From Gigaspora margarita (Eukaryota > Glomeromycota > Glomeromycetes > Diversisporales > Gigasporaceae), in the NCBI GenBank assembly GCA_009809945.1, contig WTPW01000447.1:27204-91203 (forward strand): DNA of 64,000 bases, in the 5' to 3' direction. Below the pieces are notes generated by a model. The model saw only the letters and a list, made by a program, of their open reading frames with translations, was not told the DNA's origin and did no database searches. Both the position numbers and the translations under genes were made by a program. Of the stretch, positions 1-12,574 are shown piece by piece; the first letter of the stretch is position 1, and each line of letters opens with the position of its first letter.

Positions 1-735
1 TTTTTTTTTTTTTATTTTTTCAGTTTTGTTTTTTGTTTTTTGTTCTTCTTTTTTATTTATTTTTTTAATTTTAATTTTATTTTATTTATTTCTAAATTCT
101 TTCAGAACTTTGCACAAAAAACGTTGTAACTATTCCGGCACTTTACAAGAACACCAATTCTAACTTCTCTGGCATTTTGCAAGTAGTAGCGAATATGAGC
201 AAATATAAGCGCATATAATCAAAAATAAGCAAATTTGGGGCTTTGTTTATTTTTTTATTTAGTTTGCTTACATTTTTGTTTTTTGTTTGTTTTCTTTTTT
301 TTTACTTATTTTTTTAACTTTATTTTATTTTATTTATTCTTCACTTCTTTTGAAACTTTGCAAGAAAACGACTTGACTTTCCGGCACTTTACAAGAACAC
401 CAATTCTTTGCAAGAAGTCACAAATATGAACGAATATAATCGAATATAATCGAATATGGGTGAAATATAAGTTTATTTTTTTTCGTTTTTGTTTTTTTTG
501 TTATTTTTTTTGTTTGTTTTTTGTTTGTTTTTTTTTTTACTTATTTTTTTTAATTTTATTTTATTTTATTTATTCCTTACTTCTTTCGGAACTTTGCAAG
601 AAAACGATCTAACTTTCTGGGACTTCGCAAGAAGTAGCGAATATAAGCAAATATAAATGAATATAAGCGAATATGAGCGAATATAAAGAATATAATAGTT
701 TATTTTTTTTGGTTTCATTTTTTTAATTTTTTTTG
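1..735. repeat. T-rich tandem repeat, about three 240-bp units
   Basis: Three imperfect units of about 240 bp follow each other. Each has a T-rich half and then a block containing ACTTTGCAAGAAAACG, CCGGCACTTTACAAGAACAC and tandem GAATATAA words. The motif TTTACAAGAACACC recurs about 244 bp apart (near 143 and 388). A related block lies at 29430-29700. No coding potential was seen. Confidence 0.7.
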
Positions 736-1003
736 GTTTCATTTTTTTTGGATTTATTTTTTTTGTCATTTTTTTTATAATAATATATAATATATATAAT
801 ATTTAAAATATAATATATAATAAAAAAAATAAAATTTTATATTAAATAGCAAAAACTTGTGATTATTGTATATTTAATAAATTAAAATATTATATAATAA
901 TAATAAATAAAAAATATTTATAATTAAATTGCGAAAACTTGCGAAAACCTGTAAAATGTTCAAAAAGCATGATTATGTGAATATAATAATTATTAATTGA
1001 TAT
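736..1003. other. AT-rich stretch without recognised features
   Basis: Almost pure A/T with ATATAAT-type words. I see no gene or element end here. Confidence 0.5.
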
Positions 1004-1180
1004 CATATTCGATATAACCGGATATATATCGATTACTATCACTATCGATAGTAATCGATAGGGTATTAACTGGATATTAATCGATTACTATCACTATCGA
1101 TAGGAATCGATAGGGGTATTGATAATCGATATATATCTTACCGGTTAGTAATCGATATATATCTATATATAAAATTTGCC
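1004..1180. repeat. Short tandem/palindromic repeat built on ATCGATTACTATCAC
   Basis: The block ATCGATTACTATCACTATCG occurs twice within 80 bp, between ATATATCGAT words. A diverged copy is visible inside the T-comb at 30607-30757, where it helps to decode the overwritten bases. Confidence 0.6.
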
Positions 1181-1240
1181 GATGCAGGAAGTTAAAGATA
1201 GAAAGGCTTGTATAAATTTGTGAAATTAGTAGATGATTAG

Positions 1241-1362
1241 AAAAAAAAAGCCTTAATTGTTAGATGATTTCCTGATTCTTAAAACTATTCTGATATAAAG
1301 TTATTATCTCAAAATAGTTTTAAGAATTAAAAAATCATCTAACAACTAAGGTTTTTTTTTTT
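1241..1362. repeat. Fold-back (inverted repeat) element, about 120 bp
   Basis: The left arm (1241-1290) has AAGCCTTAATTGTTAGATGA and TTCTTAAAACTAT. The right arm (1310-1362) is its near-perfect reverse complement, around a loop of about 20 bp. This is a typical small MITE or hairpin. The target duplication was not resolved. Confidence 0.6.
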
Positions 1363-1649
1363 AACATGATAGCTTGATCACGATGCATAGGTACTGTATT
1401 TATATTTTTTATTTAAACTTGTTTTGCTATTTTTAATTCGAATAATTAATATAATACTTGGATCAGAATTTAATTATTTATATTCAAATTTATTGTTGGA
1501 TCTGTTTAGATTTAGTATTGTCATGATGAAACATTTATATTCTTTATTTCTTTATATATTTTCTAGCATTATTTTATATTTACATACAGTTTTTACTAAT
1601 TATATATTCAATTTATATATCAGACAAAATTTTACAATAAAGGTGTAGT

Positions 1650-3701
1650 GACTTAGGGAAGTTGGTAAGGGAGCTTCCAGAAATTACGTAATTTTTTGTT
1701 ACTAATAAATTTCAAAATTTTACCCCACCCACCCACACCTGATACCCTATTAGCCAATCAAATTTTATATTTTTAAAAAAATTATTTATATAACCAATTT
1801 TTGGAATTGATAATAACTTTTGATCCACTGGTCCGCTTTGTATGATTTAACTACCAAAATGCTCGTCTCAATGAGACGATTCTAGCAAGCCCAAAATCGT
1901 TAAAATCTAATCACAGGATCCCAGGATCGTTCAACTTTTGTGTAATTTTAATAGTGATTTTTAGAATCATTAAGTAAATTTCTTTAACATTGAATAACTT
2001 TTGACCCACTGGCCCGTTTTGGATGATTTAACTACCAAAATGTTCGTCTCAGTGAGACGATTCTAACAAGCCCAAAATCACTAAATTCCAATCACAGAAT
2101 CCCAAGATCGATAAAGATTTTTGTTGTTATTAACAATACAAATCTTTATGATCTTGGTATCCTGTGATTGGAATTTAGCGATTTTGGGATTTTTAAAATC
2201 GTACCACTGAGACGAACATTTTGGTAGTTAAATCATCCAAAACAGACCAATGGATCAAAAGTTATTCAATGTTAAAGAAATTTACTTAATGATTCTAAAA
2301 AATCACTATTAAAATTACACAAAAGTTGAACGATCTTGGGATACTGTGATTAGATTTTAATGATTTTGGGCTTGTTAGAATCGTCTCATCGAAATGAGCA
2401 TTTTGGTAGTTAAATCATCTGAAACAGACTAGTCGATCAAAAGTTATTCAATGTTAAAGAAATTTACTTAATGATTCTAAAAAAATTACTATTAAAATTA
2501 CACAAAAGTTGAACGATCTTAGGATCCTGTGATTAGATTTTAACGATTTTGATCTTGTTAGAATCGTCTCAGTGAGACGAACATTTTGGTAGTTAAATCA
2601 TCTAAATTGGCCCAGTAGATCAAAAGTTATTAATAATTTTATAATTTTATACTTTTGGCCAGAATTATAAAATTTTGACCAGAATTATAACCTGATATTT
2701 TGGCGACCCCACCCACCCACCCAAAAATTACGTAATTTCTGGAAGCTCTCTAAGTTGTCACCCCCAAGTGGCAGTTCTAGAGTCTAAATTCTACTGGTGA
2801 TGCTTTAAAAAATAGACCTGTGTTCTGGTAACTATTTCTCATCGATCAGTTGGGTACATCACCTGTAGTCCTTGGTACACCATCTCAAATGGGAGCTTCT
2901 AGCGCACAAAAATCCAAGGAACTGAAGAAATAGAAACTTGTTTAGCAAGTCCTGAGTAAGGAGGTACCAAAGATCTTTGATAGTGCTACCAAAGCTGAAA
3001 TATCGAAAACTGGAGCCAGAGAATCAGATAACAAGACTTTTAAGAAGGGCCACTAACCTGGTTGCCAGAGTTGTACCAAAGAAAAGAACCTACATTCCAG
3101 CAGTAGGTACCAAGGAAAGAAACCATATTGACCCTTCTATGCTAACTGGTTTGAAAGTTTGTAAATCTAGTATAAGGACTGGTAGGATGTTAAGGTATGT
3201 GCTAGAATTGGAGCGAAACTTGCAAGGGCAGAAGTAGGTAATGGTAGCAATTAAGGCTAATCCCAAGACTGCAAGTAGTCTGTCTCAGTAAATATGTAAG
3301 TTACCGAAGTATAGGTAATACCTGTGTAAAACAGAAACTGCTCTACTAAGTGTTCTGTAAGAATAAACTAGTTCTAAAGGAATTCTGTGATACATCCAGA
3401 ACTGGCTTGACTGACTTATGTAATAGAGGACTGTACCGGTAATACAAAAAGAATTGGCAGGAGGAGCATGGACCAGAGGGTTTAAATAGATAACCCTCTA
3501 GTTGGGTTGCTGGTATAGCAACTAGTGTAGCATCTTTGGGCGGACCACTTAAATTAGACAACTAAAAGTTGTACATGTAGCTAGTTGTATACTCATCTAT
3601 GTAACAAATATCAGAGTGCTCTGGAGGCGCCTATAATCTGATTTACTTGAATAAAAGTCTTTCCCCATAGCGAAAACTTTAATATAAAAAAAAAAAAACC
3701 A
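1650..3701 (+). mobile_element. tRNA-headed SINE family A, copy 1, split by a MITE
   Basis: About 970 bp of non-coding retroelement lies in two pieces, 1650-1668 and 2751-3701, separated by the element at 1669-2750. The head aligns with that of the copy at 59597 (AAGTTGTCAC, then a box-B-like TAGAGTCTAAATTCT). The body shares GACCTGTGTT, TGGTAACT, CAGTTGGGTA and AAGATCTTTGATAG with the same copy, and ends in AATATAAAAAAAAAAAA. The 86-codon open frame at 2977-3237 lies inside the element and is not conserved in the other copies, so it is probably chance. Confidence 0.7.
1669..2750. mobile_element. PIF/Harbinger-like MITE (TIR GGGAGCTTCC), TSD TAA
   Basis: The terminal inverted repeats are GGGAGCTTCCAGAAATTACG on the left and the complement of CTGGAAGCTCTC on the right, flanked by TAA at 1666-1668 and 2751-2753. 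Subterminal CCCACCCACCC runs face inwards from both ends. The interior is a set of direct and inverted modules, each with AACTTTTGATCCACTGG, TGATTTAACTACCAAAATG and a GTCTCANTGAGAC palindrome. A three-base TWA duplication is the hallmark of PIF/Harbinger. No transposase was seen, so the element is non-autonomous. It landed in the head of the SINE. Confidence 0.8.
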
Positions 3702-4549
3702 AAATTATACAATAATTCTAACAATGTTTTAGACTAAGTTATTTTTTAAATTATAGGTTTAAAACAAACATTTGCACAACTATATCAACTTAAGATGAAT
3801 TTTACTTCAAATCTCAAAACAGTTTTACCAAAGCAAAATAAGTTTTATTAGATCGAACATTTTAAAACATGAAGCTATGTTCAAATACAAAAAGAGAACT
3901 ATACTTCAAATTTGAAACTTTTTGCTAGTAAAAGAATTTTATTAGGCTAAACATTTAATACTTCTTTACAAAGAAAGAGATTATATAATGTATTAATTAG
4001 CAAACAGCAAGTTTTAATAAAATAAATAAACTGAAATATATTTTTGCAGTATTAATTTTAAAAGTTTTACTAAAACGTATCTATGGTGTTTTATACCATA
4101 TTACACAAAACTATTAGAATAGCCAATCAAAATTTAAGATTAGGTATAACATAAAATTTCATTTTTTGTTTATTTTTTTAAAAAAACATTCATATCTCAA
4201 AATTTTGCTTATGAAACCAACTTTGGGGCTCTAATAAAAAAAATTTCTTGCTAAATTTTGTATATACTAATGCTCTGATAAAATCTTAGGCCTTACTCTA
4301 ACCCTAAAGTAATCAAAATTTATTTTTTGTTTTATAAAAATTTATTTTTTTGTTTTTGTTACATGGATTTGCAAATCTAATTTACCTATAGTAGTAAAAT
4401 ACTATAAGTGCGTTTTATAATAATTGAATTTTAAAATCTTTATTTAAAATAAAAATATTGAAATATATTTTTTGTTTTACTATTATGCTTTTGTCTATTA
4501 CTACTACTATAGCTTGTCAATTATCTCCACTGTTACTTATCACTTTTGT
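3702..4549. other. AT-rich stretch without recognised features
   Basis: I found no supported gene, TIR pair or retroelement tail here. Confidence 0.4.
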
Positions 4550-4552
4550 TAA

Positions 4553-5092
4553 GGGGGCATCCATAAATAACGTTATGCTTGAGGGGGGTTCCCCAAAATA
4601 TAATGATTTTCCAATATGTAGGGGAAGGGGTTCCCCTTAACATAACACAATTTTTTTATAAAAATTTGTCTAAAACTTGATCCAGTGGTCTAAATTGGAT
4701 GATTTTGGTACCATTCGAATCGTCTCGAGGAGAGGATTCGAATGGTACCAAAATCATTTGATTTCGATTACTGGGTCACGTTTTATTAACGAAATACTAT
4801 TGGTTATTATGTTTTCTTATAAAATTACTATAAAATTAATAGTATTTCGTTAATAAAACGTGATCTGGTAATTCAAATGAAATGATTTTGGTACCATTAG
4901 ATTCGTCTCATAGAGACGATTCGATTCGAATGGTACCAAAATCATCCAGATCGGATTACTGGGTCATAATATATTCAAGTTTTTGTAAAATTTTATATAT
5001 AAACATACAGATTTTTAAAATTTTTTTTATATAGTAGAGGGGGGTCAAGAGCTACTATGTAGGAGTACATAATATTATTTATGGATGCCCTC
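4553..5092. mobile_element. PIF/Harbinger-like MITE (TIR GRGGGCATCCATAAATAA), TSD TAA, copy A
   Basis: The left end is GGGGGCATCCATAAATAACG and the right end is the complement of GAGGGCATCCATAAATAA. TAA flanks both sides (4550-4552 and 5093-5095). The interior holds inverted modules with GATTTTGGTACCATTCGAAT and CGTTTTATTAACGAAATACT. This unmasked 540-bp copy is the key to reading the T-comb at 34495-34925. Other copies are at 34495-42651 (with a LINE inside) and 42901-43782. Confidence 0.85.
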
Positions 5093-5106
5093 TAAATACT
5101 ATTATT

Positions 5107-5388
5107 GTTAAATATTACTATTGTTATAGCTGATTTGAAAATTATTAGGATACTTAAAAAATTTTCTTGTTTTTGAAACCTTTTGGTTTCGTCTTATGAA
5201 TCATCTAACTCTTCGAAAATTGCATTGCTATTATCGATCGAAGTTCTAAAGATTGTGATATAGTTTCTGAAGAATTAGATAATTCATAAAACGAATCTGA
5301 AAAGTTTTAAAAACAAAAAATTTTTTAAGTGTCTCACTAATTTTCATTTAGCTATAAATATTAATATTGTTAAATATCACTATTGTAA
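5107..5388. repeat. Fold-back element, about 280 bp
   Basis: The left arm contains TAAATATTACTATTGTTATA, TACTTAAAAAATTTTCTTG and ATGAATCATCTAACTCTTC. The right arm is its diverged reverse complement, ending in TTGTTAAATATCACTATTG. The centre contains ATCGATCGAAG. No transposase was seen. Confidence 0.6.
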
Positions 5389-8300
5389 AAGTCAGTAAAA
5401 TTACCTAAAAATGCTATACAATTGGTATAGTGCAATAATTTAATTTTCCAAAGTTTCAATTTTTAAGTTTGTTGAATTTCACAACTCAATAAAAAAGTAT
5501 GAGTATTTGTTATTAAATTTATTTCATGGTGTAAAAAATATATATAGCTAAAGGCTTATTGTAATAAAACTAGTACGAATTCAGAGATTTCGAAATCTTG
5601 ATAGAAGTATTGTGTCTTTTCTTTGACTATTGACCATTAAATCCATTAATTGCTATCATTATTTCTATTCCAGTAGCTACCAGACTATATATCTGAATTT
5701 ACTAAGTTAAAAAAATACTAGCCACATTGTAGAATAAAAAAAACCAAAATACTTAGCTAAAAATACTACTAGCCAACTCCCAACCAACACTATGTTTCAA
5801 AGATTCCATGCTATTCATGCTCTTGCACCTATATCTTGTTCTGTATTAAAACAAGTTAAGGATTTTCATAGTCCTGTTAGTGAAACTAGCTGCTGACGAA
5901 TTATAATCAATACTAGTTCTAAATCAACCAACTCTAATTCTAATTCAAATCAATATAGTTAATAAATTAGTTAACTTTTTATTCATTAATGTGCTTTGTC
6001 ATTTTTACAATAAATATCAAAATTCATTAAAATAACATAGTTCTTCTAAAGACTTAGTATTTGTTGAAAACACGAGTTGTGCAAGTTGGTATGAGCTAAA
6101 CTAGGCTTGTTGTTATGAACTTGATTAGATCTATAAATATTATAAAGCTTAGGATGCTCAACCTTCGCGCAAAGATTTTTAGCGATCTAATGAAAAATTA
6201 AGAGTTAGGATTTTTATAATTTTATAAAAAAACACTTCAAGTATATTTTTGACTTAAAAAGCTATAGATATTGTTTCACAAACATGGGTTGTCATAGAAG
6301 TAACCTTTTGTGAGTATGAAATTTTGATAATGATCAACATTTGATTTACTATATAAATAACATTTCGAACCTCTATAAATAAAAAATTTTTTAGGTTAGG
6401 TTAGTTAGGGTTCTATAATAATTAGTGACACACCTCAGATTTGTTTATATAGAAGATCATTATGTGATCATATAAATTTTAGCATTATCTAATTTTAGCA
6501 ACTTTCTCAACCAGAGGCATCGATTTGATTTAGCAAAAATATTTATCAATATAATCAAAACTATTAATTTATATCAGATATCGATTTACCAAAATTGGCC
6601 AATCAGAATGCACAATTGGTGTGACACAATATAATGTGATCAATAATATAACTTTCTAACAAATGTTTTTCTGTTTGTTGATTGTCTACTTCCTGAAATT
6701 TACCAACAGTTAAATTTGTATTGTCTGGCCCAAATTATATCTTAATTTTGCCCAAAGTGGTATTGTTACACTGCATTCAAAATTGCAAAAATATTGATTT
6801 TCCTATGATTTGGCCTAAAAATATCGATTTACATATAATCAACATAAATCGATATTTTTTACTGTTCCTGTTCCTAATACTAAGTAAAATTCTTTTTTTT
6901 TTTTTTATATATAAAAATATTTAGAAATTTATATAGGTTCTCATTATAAAAAATGCTCATTTTTAAAAAATAATAATATGAAAACTGATTTTTTTTTTAT
7001 AATGTCTGTTCTAATTTACTTTATTCTTAAGCCTTTATAATTAATGGAATAACTTAGTAGTATAATCCATTGATCGACAATCTGGATAATTGTTGTTTTT
7101 GTGTAATCCGTATTATCAGTACGCATATTGCAGATCAACTACTCGAACTACAGTGTAGTTAACTACTCGAAACTGTAATTAACTTTAGTTAGCAATTAGA
7201 GATACTATAGTTAGTTAACTATAAAAACCATAGTTAACTGTTAACTATAGTTAACTATCAAAACTATACGGGTAAACTATTGAATCTACACAAACTATTG
7301 AATTTAAGTTATACTAATTGATATCATCCATTAAATAGCTGTCGGAATATCAGTATGGTATAGGTGACCTGATCGGTCGGGTATGGGTATAAAGTACCTA
7401 TTCTAAAAAATCATACCGTACCGATCAACTATAATTCCTAACCCTAATCCTAACATATATAACACCGGAGCAGTATGATACTGATTTTAAAATGGGTATT
7501 TTTGCACCCTCATACCATAATATGCAAACTATAGATAAACTATTAAAAACTATACGGATTATTTATGCGCAAACAAACTTGCCAACTATAATGATTAGTC
7601 GACACTTATTTGACTTAAGTGATTATTTGCTAATTTAGATATTTTTTTGAAATAATTATTTATCATTAACCTGCACTAATTTAGTTAAAAAATGAACTTT
7701 ATTCAGATTGATAACCAGTAAGTATAATGATAATTTGTTTATGAATAATCTAGTACTTACTTCTCATTAATTCTTTTGTTCTGATTTTTACCATATTAAA
7801 TCAAAAAATTTTTCTTGACAATTTTTCTTTTTTTGTGTTCTCAAGCACCTGAATCAACCTGTCGGGACGGGTCTGAGGGTAAATTTTTATTAGTAGAAAA
7901 ATAATTTAACGAATCAATTTTATTGATTGTTTCAATGAATAAAGCACGTGATGAAAGTTTAATACGTCAAAAAGAAAAATTTTATTAGTGGAAGTTCGTT
8001 TAACCGATCAATCATTCCAATAAACAAGAGATAGATGCCCAAACGTTCTTTTTTTTTTTATAATAGAGTTGCGCTTATTGGTCGAAATTTCATTGATTGA
8101 TTAAAAATAAATAATTGTTCAAGTACGATTTATAAAAAAAACAATAATTACTAAATGGTAATAATGATAAAAATGGTTGCTCAAGCATCAATTGCAATCA
8201 ATATTTTAATTAATCGTAATACTTGAGCATCATATATTAATCATTATTGAGGAAGATACGTGTGCATATTTTCAATCATATTATCATCCATGTCAAAAAT

Positions 8301-8834
8301 GGGTTAATTAATAACGCCATAATGGTTGAGCACTATCTCAATCACTAGCTAATTACATCGAGCGTGTGCTTTGAGAACACCCTAAATTTGCATTTCATTT
8401 TATAAGGATCAATGATCAAGCAATATCTTGATCATTGGCAAATTATACCAGGAGATTCATTTATTTAATTGAAGTATTTTGTAATAGTTTATTTACTTCT
8501 TTTTTTCTTCATACTAATTTATTTTATTTAGTTGATAGATGATTTCATATTAAGGTTCTTATTCGAATTGTTTTAGGCTATTCTCTCGATGTATTTATTG
8601 ACTTGTGTCACAGGTAAATTAATGATTTTTGTCACTAGCTCTAATGAACTTCGCTTAGACTAACACCAATCACAATATCAAAGGGCAAGTATTATTTGTT
8701 CGATTGATTTAATTCAAAACAAAAGCACTTACCTTGTATTTGATTATTTTTACTTGTTTATATACTGTACAATATTATTATACGATTTTTTGACTCTTAA
8801 ATTATAATAATTACATCTTTTTCATGCATAATTA
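5389..8834. other. Long AT-rich stretch without recognised genes
   Basis: No open frame with family features was found. At 7140-7270 there is a palindromic AACTATAGTTAACTATAG-type simple repeat. At 7340-7510 a slightly GC-richer patch carries GGTCGGGTATGGGTA and its partial complement. I could not assign either to an element. Confidence 0.4.
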
Positions 8835-9064
8835 TTGTCGCGGATTATAATGAAATCAGATTAAGATTAAATGAAATTTGAGGTTTCTATTTAACCCTCT
8901 AAAACTCCACTTACTGTATACTCGATTATTATAAAGCTGACCTTGATTGACCCTATAAAAAATGCTAAAAAAAATACACCCCCAAAATTTATATTTTTTG
9001 GTGGCTTGTCTACTTTACATTATAAAATTTCATTTTGATCTGATTTCATTATGATCCGTCACAA
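8835..9064. mobile_element. MITE with TIR TTGTCRCGG, TSD TTA (230 bp)
   Basis: The left end is TTGTCGCGGATTATAATGAA and the right end is the complement of TTGTGACGGATCATAATGAA. TTA flanks it at 8832-8834 and 9065-9067. The size and the TTGTCGC start match the 229-bp element at 47874-48102, so the two are likely one PIF/Harbinger-like family. Confidence 0.75.
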
Positions 9065-9095
9065 TTATTTCTTACTTCGGTTTACTATCTTGTGA

Positions 9096-9464
9096 TAGAG
9101 ATATTAGCCGATTTGAGCTTAGTCGACATAGTTGACTTAGCCGACTGAGTCGGTCGAATTTTCAAAAAGCCGGCTTAGTCAACTATACTCAAAATGACCA
9201 AATAGATTTGGATTATTCACGATCTAATCTTCGAATTCCGTGCAATGAGCATTTCATTTAATATTCACGAATTTTATGTAACAAGATATTCGCTTTTAAT
9301 TGAGTATTCATTTTTAACCGTGGATATTCACGGATCCCACCTCTGGTGCCAGTATGTATGTAACAATAAAATATATATAGAATTCACTTGATTTAATATT
9401 TAGTCAGCTAAACCAGCTTGGTCGATTTAGTCAATCGATAATTTCGACCCGACTAATATCCCTA
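9096..9464. mobile_element. hAT-like MITE (TIR TAGRGATATTAGYCG)
   Basis: The left end is TAGAGATATTAGCCG and the right end is the complement of TAGGGATATTAGTCG, which fits the hAT YAGNG rule. The flanks are TCTTGTGA (left) and TCTTTGTGA (right), an 8-bp duplication with one T indel. The ends are rich in TTAGTCGAC and CGACTGAGTCGG motifs. No transposase was seen. Confidence 0.65.
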
Positions 9465-9656
9465 TCTTTGTGATACCGACTGTTGAATCGTTCGATCAAC
9501 ACGTGAGTAATGTGCATCACGCAAACAAGATTCTGATTTATCGTTCCATAATCATTTGTATATTATTCTGGTGCTCTAATCCTATCCCTTTTCACCAAGT
9601 AACCCGCGTACAATTTTGTCACCATGACACTGGTTAAAAAAAATTGATCGTGGTTA

Positions 9657-9764
9657 GGGAGCGTCCATAATTTACGTTAAACCAGTATTGTATTGTATAA
9701 AATAGGAAATTTTGATTTTTAACTATACCGGTTTAACGTACGTACGTAAATCATGGATTTCCCC
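9657..9764. mobile_element. Small PIF/Harbinger-like MITE, TSD TTA (108 bp)
   Basis: GGGAGCGTCCATAATTTACG on the left faces the complement of GGGGAAATCCATGATTTACG on the right. TTA flanks both ends (9654-9656 and 9765-9767). The TIR resembles the GGGGGCATCCATAAAT family. Confidence 0.7.
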
Positions 9765-9767
9765 TTA

Positions 9768-10146
9768 TCGATTCTTATCGCTTGGATAAATTGGAGCTGT
9801 AAACATCAAATTTTTTTTCATAAAATTTGCTCTGATTTACTATTGATAACCAAAAAAAGACTGCTCAAATATGCGCAAAACATGTTCAAACATGTTTTCT
9901 CATTTATTATTATTATTTTTTTTCATGATATATGAATCACAAAAATTTAATGTTATTCATCACACTAGGAACTTCTACAGCAAATAAAAAACAGGAATTA
10001 ATATGCATCTATTTTAATTTAAATAATAAACAAAGAATCTCCGTAAAGTTATGTTGCCTAATATGTAATCAAATACAGCTGTCACGATAAGTTTATTTTG
10101 TAAAATTGTTTAAAATTGTTTCAAAATTTGGGTAATTGGTTAATTG

Positions 10147-10177
<31 letters not shown>

Positions 10178-11003
10178 GGAACCATAATAGTAATTAATTG
10201 AAAGATAAAAGGAGATAGCTTACGCATCAATTGTTATCTTTGTATCAATTGGTTGAATCAATTGGTTATAGCATCTGAGATCAATTACTGCTACGTAATT
10301 CCATTAAGGATGCTCGAGAATAGTCTTAATAATGCATAAAAATATATTATGTGCATATTATAATTCATTATTTTATAAAATTGTGCAAGAGACATGAACT
10401 TTAAATTTTGTCAAAAAGGCGCCAGCGGCGCCCCACTTATACCGCTATAATTTCGGCAATATTCATATTAAAAAAACTCGAATATTTTGACGAAAATTTT
10501 CTGACCAAGCAAATACTCTATTTTATGGTATTTTATCTTTTTATGGTATGAAATCTATAACAATGTAATTCCGGCAATACTGTAATTTGGTTGGTACATA
10601 GCAACATTGACCTTCAAAAAAAAAAAAAAAAAAAATTTATGCAATACTAAACTAGTCTATACTACATTGTGTTTTTCTTTTTTGTTTTATTTTTTTGAGC
10701 TACGTTACGCTTGGTAGACTGGACCTAAAGCGCTACAAACAACAGTATATCTATTGATTAAAAGGAAGCAGAAGAAGTTTAGCCCATTATTACTATTTAT
10801 TTTGTTTCACTTTTATAATTCTTATTAAGGCTGTACTCATTCATAAAAAAATAAAAATTCAAAGGTTGTTACTAATATCTTAAATATGAGAACAAGTATA
10901 AATAGTATAAAAATTGCTGATGATATGTTCAAAAGATCAATCCTTAATTGATTCGAATAATCAAAGTAATTATTAACACTCTCTTTAAAAGTCAAAGTCC
11001 TCA
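9768..11003. other. Upstream region of the methyltransferase gene, with homopolymer tracts
   Basis: There is a T29 tract at 10149-10177 and an A tract near 10616-10635. No gene was found. The last 60 bases before the ATG at 11004 are AT-rich and contain a short pyrimidine run (ACTCTCTTT), which could lie near the transcription start; this is inference. Confidence 0.4.
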
Positions 11004-12080
11004 ATGGGGTTAGTATCTTCAAAAATCAAAAAACCTGGACCAAACAGCATCAAGATTTTTAGGATCGACAGTAATGAAAAACTTGATCAAGAAAAAGAAC
11101 GAACTTATTTACGACATGATATTGTTCGTGTTATTTTTAACGGAAATTTTTCTTCACCTGTATATGATGTATTAAAATTAGGTGGTGCCAGAGTTCTTGA
11201 TATTGGGTAAATTAAATTATGAAAATTTGTTAATCATCCATTCTAAAAGCATCAGTATTAACATTTTTAAAGTTGTGGACAGGGTGCTTGGATTTGTGAA
11301 ATGTCTTCAGATTTTCCTCATTGTGAATTTTTTGGAACGGAAATTATTGATAAGATAATTCCACAAATAAAGCCTTCAAATGTTTCAATTATTAAGGCAA
11401 ATATTTTAGATGGATTGCCGTTTCCAGATAACTATTTTGATTTTGTGAATATCAGAAACCTTCTTTATGATTTCACAGAATTAGAATGGGAAACTTTAGT
11501 AATTCCAGAATGTATTAGGGTACTAAAGATTGGTGGATGGATTGAAGTAATGTCGCCATTTATTAATTTATGCTTTAATAAATATTAGTAAAATTTATCT
11601 AATTGCGTATATGATTGGTATTAGATTTCGGATACTGAAATAGATGTCAAAGATTGTGGACCAGAAACACTCAAAGTAACAAGTAAAAGTAAGCGATCTT
11701 TATTATTTAATAAATTTCTTTTCGCATTTTTAATTTTCTTTTTCTCTAAAAATTTTGTAAATTATATAAACCTATAAGTGATAAAATTTTTAGAATCTAA
11801 AAATGTAAACCCTTATATCGTTCATCAACTTGAAGAATTCATGAATTCTAGGCAAGAACTTCATAAAATTGATCATATTTCAAGACCGTTTCAACTTGGT
11901 GTTTGGAATAACGCTCTAAAGGAACCATGCGCAAGATATAGTAAGGAGACTTTTGACGTGCTAGCAAAGTTTGCTGGTTCTAAACCTGATATCGATACCG
12001 TAACCAGAACTTGTATGAACGAATGTACCCTAAACAGTTCTTACTTTAATGTCCATAGATTTTATGGACAAAAGTTATAG
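11004..12080 (+). CDS. SAM-dependent methyltransferase, four exons, 280 aa
   Basis: Exons are 11004-11206, 11273-11546, 11625-11688 and 11779-12080. The introns (66, 78 and 90 bp) all start GT and end AG, and the joined coding length is 843 nt, an exact multiple of three. Exon 1/2 joining creates motif I, V-L-D-I-G-C-G-Q-G-A-W (about residues 64-74), the class I glycine-rich SAM-binding loop. Next come the post-II acidic residue in F-F-G-T-E-I-I, an F-P-D-N-Y-F-D-F-V-N motif IV region and L-K-I-G-G-W-I-E. Exon 3 joins to exon 4 across a split ATG codon. The protein ends H-R-F-Y-G-Q-K-L. It begins M-G-L-V-S-S, which fits the N-myristoylation consensus (Gly2, Ser6), so membrane attachment is possible. 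The substrate cannot be told from sequence. No frameshift or stop was seen, and the gene is AT-rich like its surroundings. Unlike everything else in the window it looks intact. Confidence 0.85.
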
Positions 12081-12186
12081 GTACACGTTTATATTATATT
12101 ATATTTTATATACACCATTTATATATTTATATCGTGTTATCAAATTTTTATGAACAAAATCTATAGATATGCATATATACAACGTA

Positions 12187-12313
12187 CAGTCTAACTTCTT
12201 TATAATCACCTCCTCTATAGTCACAAATTAATTTTATTTTTACCAATTATCTATAAATATATAAAAAATAGCTTTTTGTATTCCAATAGTGTGACTATAG
12301 AGGGGTTAGACTG
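12187..12313. mobile_element. Tc1/mariner-like MITE, TA-flanked (127 bp)
   Basis: The left end is CAGTCTAACTTCTTTATAAT and the right end is the complement of CAGTCTAACCCCTCTATAGT. TA flanks both sides (12185-12186 and 12314-12315). The CAGTC start and TA duplication fit pogo/mariner elements. It lies about 100 bp downstream of the methyltransferase stop. Confidence 0.7.
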
Positions 12314-12506
12314 TATATATTTATTATTATACCTTTTATGCACTTAAAATCATAAGTTATGTCCGCTAATTCCAGAGCTTAGATTCGTTATCCAGTTTAT
12401 ATTATTAAAATTCAGTTTTCAACGGATAAAGGATCTAAGCTCTAGATAATTCATAAGCAATAAGATTATGTAAAATTTTTTTTTTTTTCTAAACTAAATA
12501 AAAAAC

Positions 12507-12574
12507 CAGTAAACTCTTCTCTATATCGAGCCAGCCATTCCAGCTGATTTTGTTCGATATAGAGTGAGTTCGGA
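12507..12574. mobile_element. Possible remnant of a short inverted-repeat element
   Basis: GTAAACTCTTCTCTATATCG faces the complement of CGAACTCACTCTATATCGAA within 68 bp. The target duplication is unclear. It may be a decayed mariner-type MITE. Confidence 0.35.

Noticed and set aside
2977..3237. 86-aa open frame, Arg/Lys-rich
   Set aside because: It lies inside SINE family A and is not open in the other copies.
4458..4640. 60-aa open frame starting with a signal-peptide-like segment
   Set aside because: It runs into the MITE end at 4553, so its second half is element sequence.
7140..7270. Regulatory palindrome AACTATAGTTAACTATAG
   Set aside because: It looks like drifting simple repeat, and there is no gene nearby.
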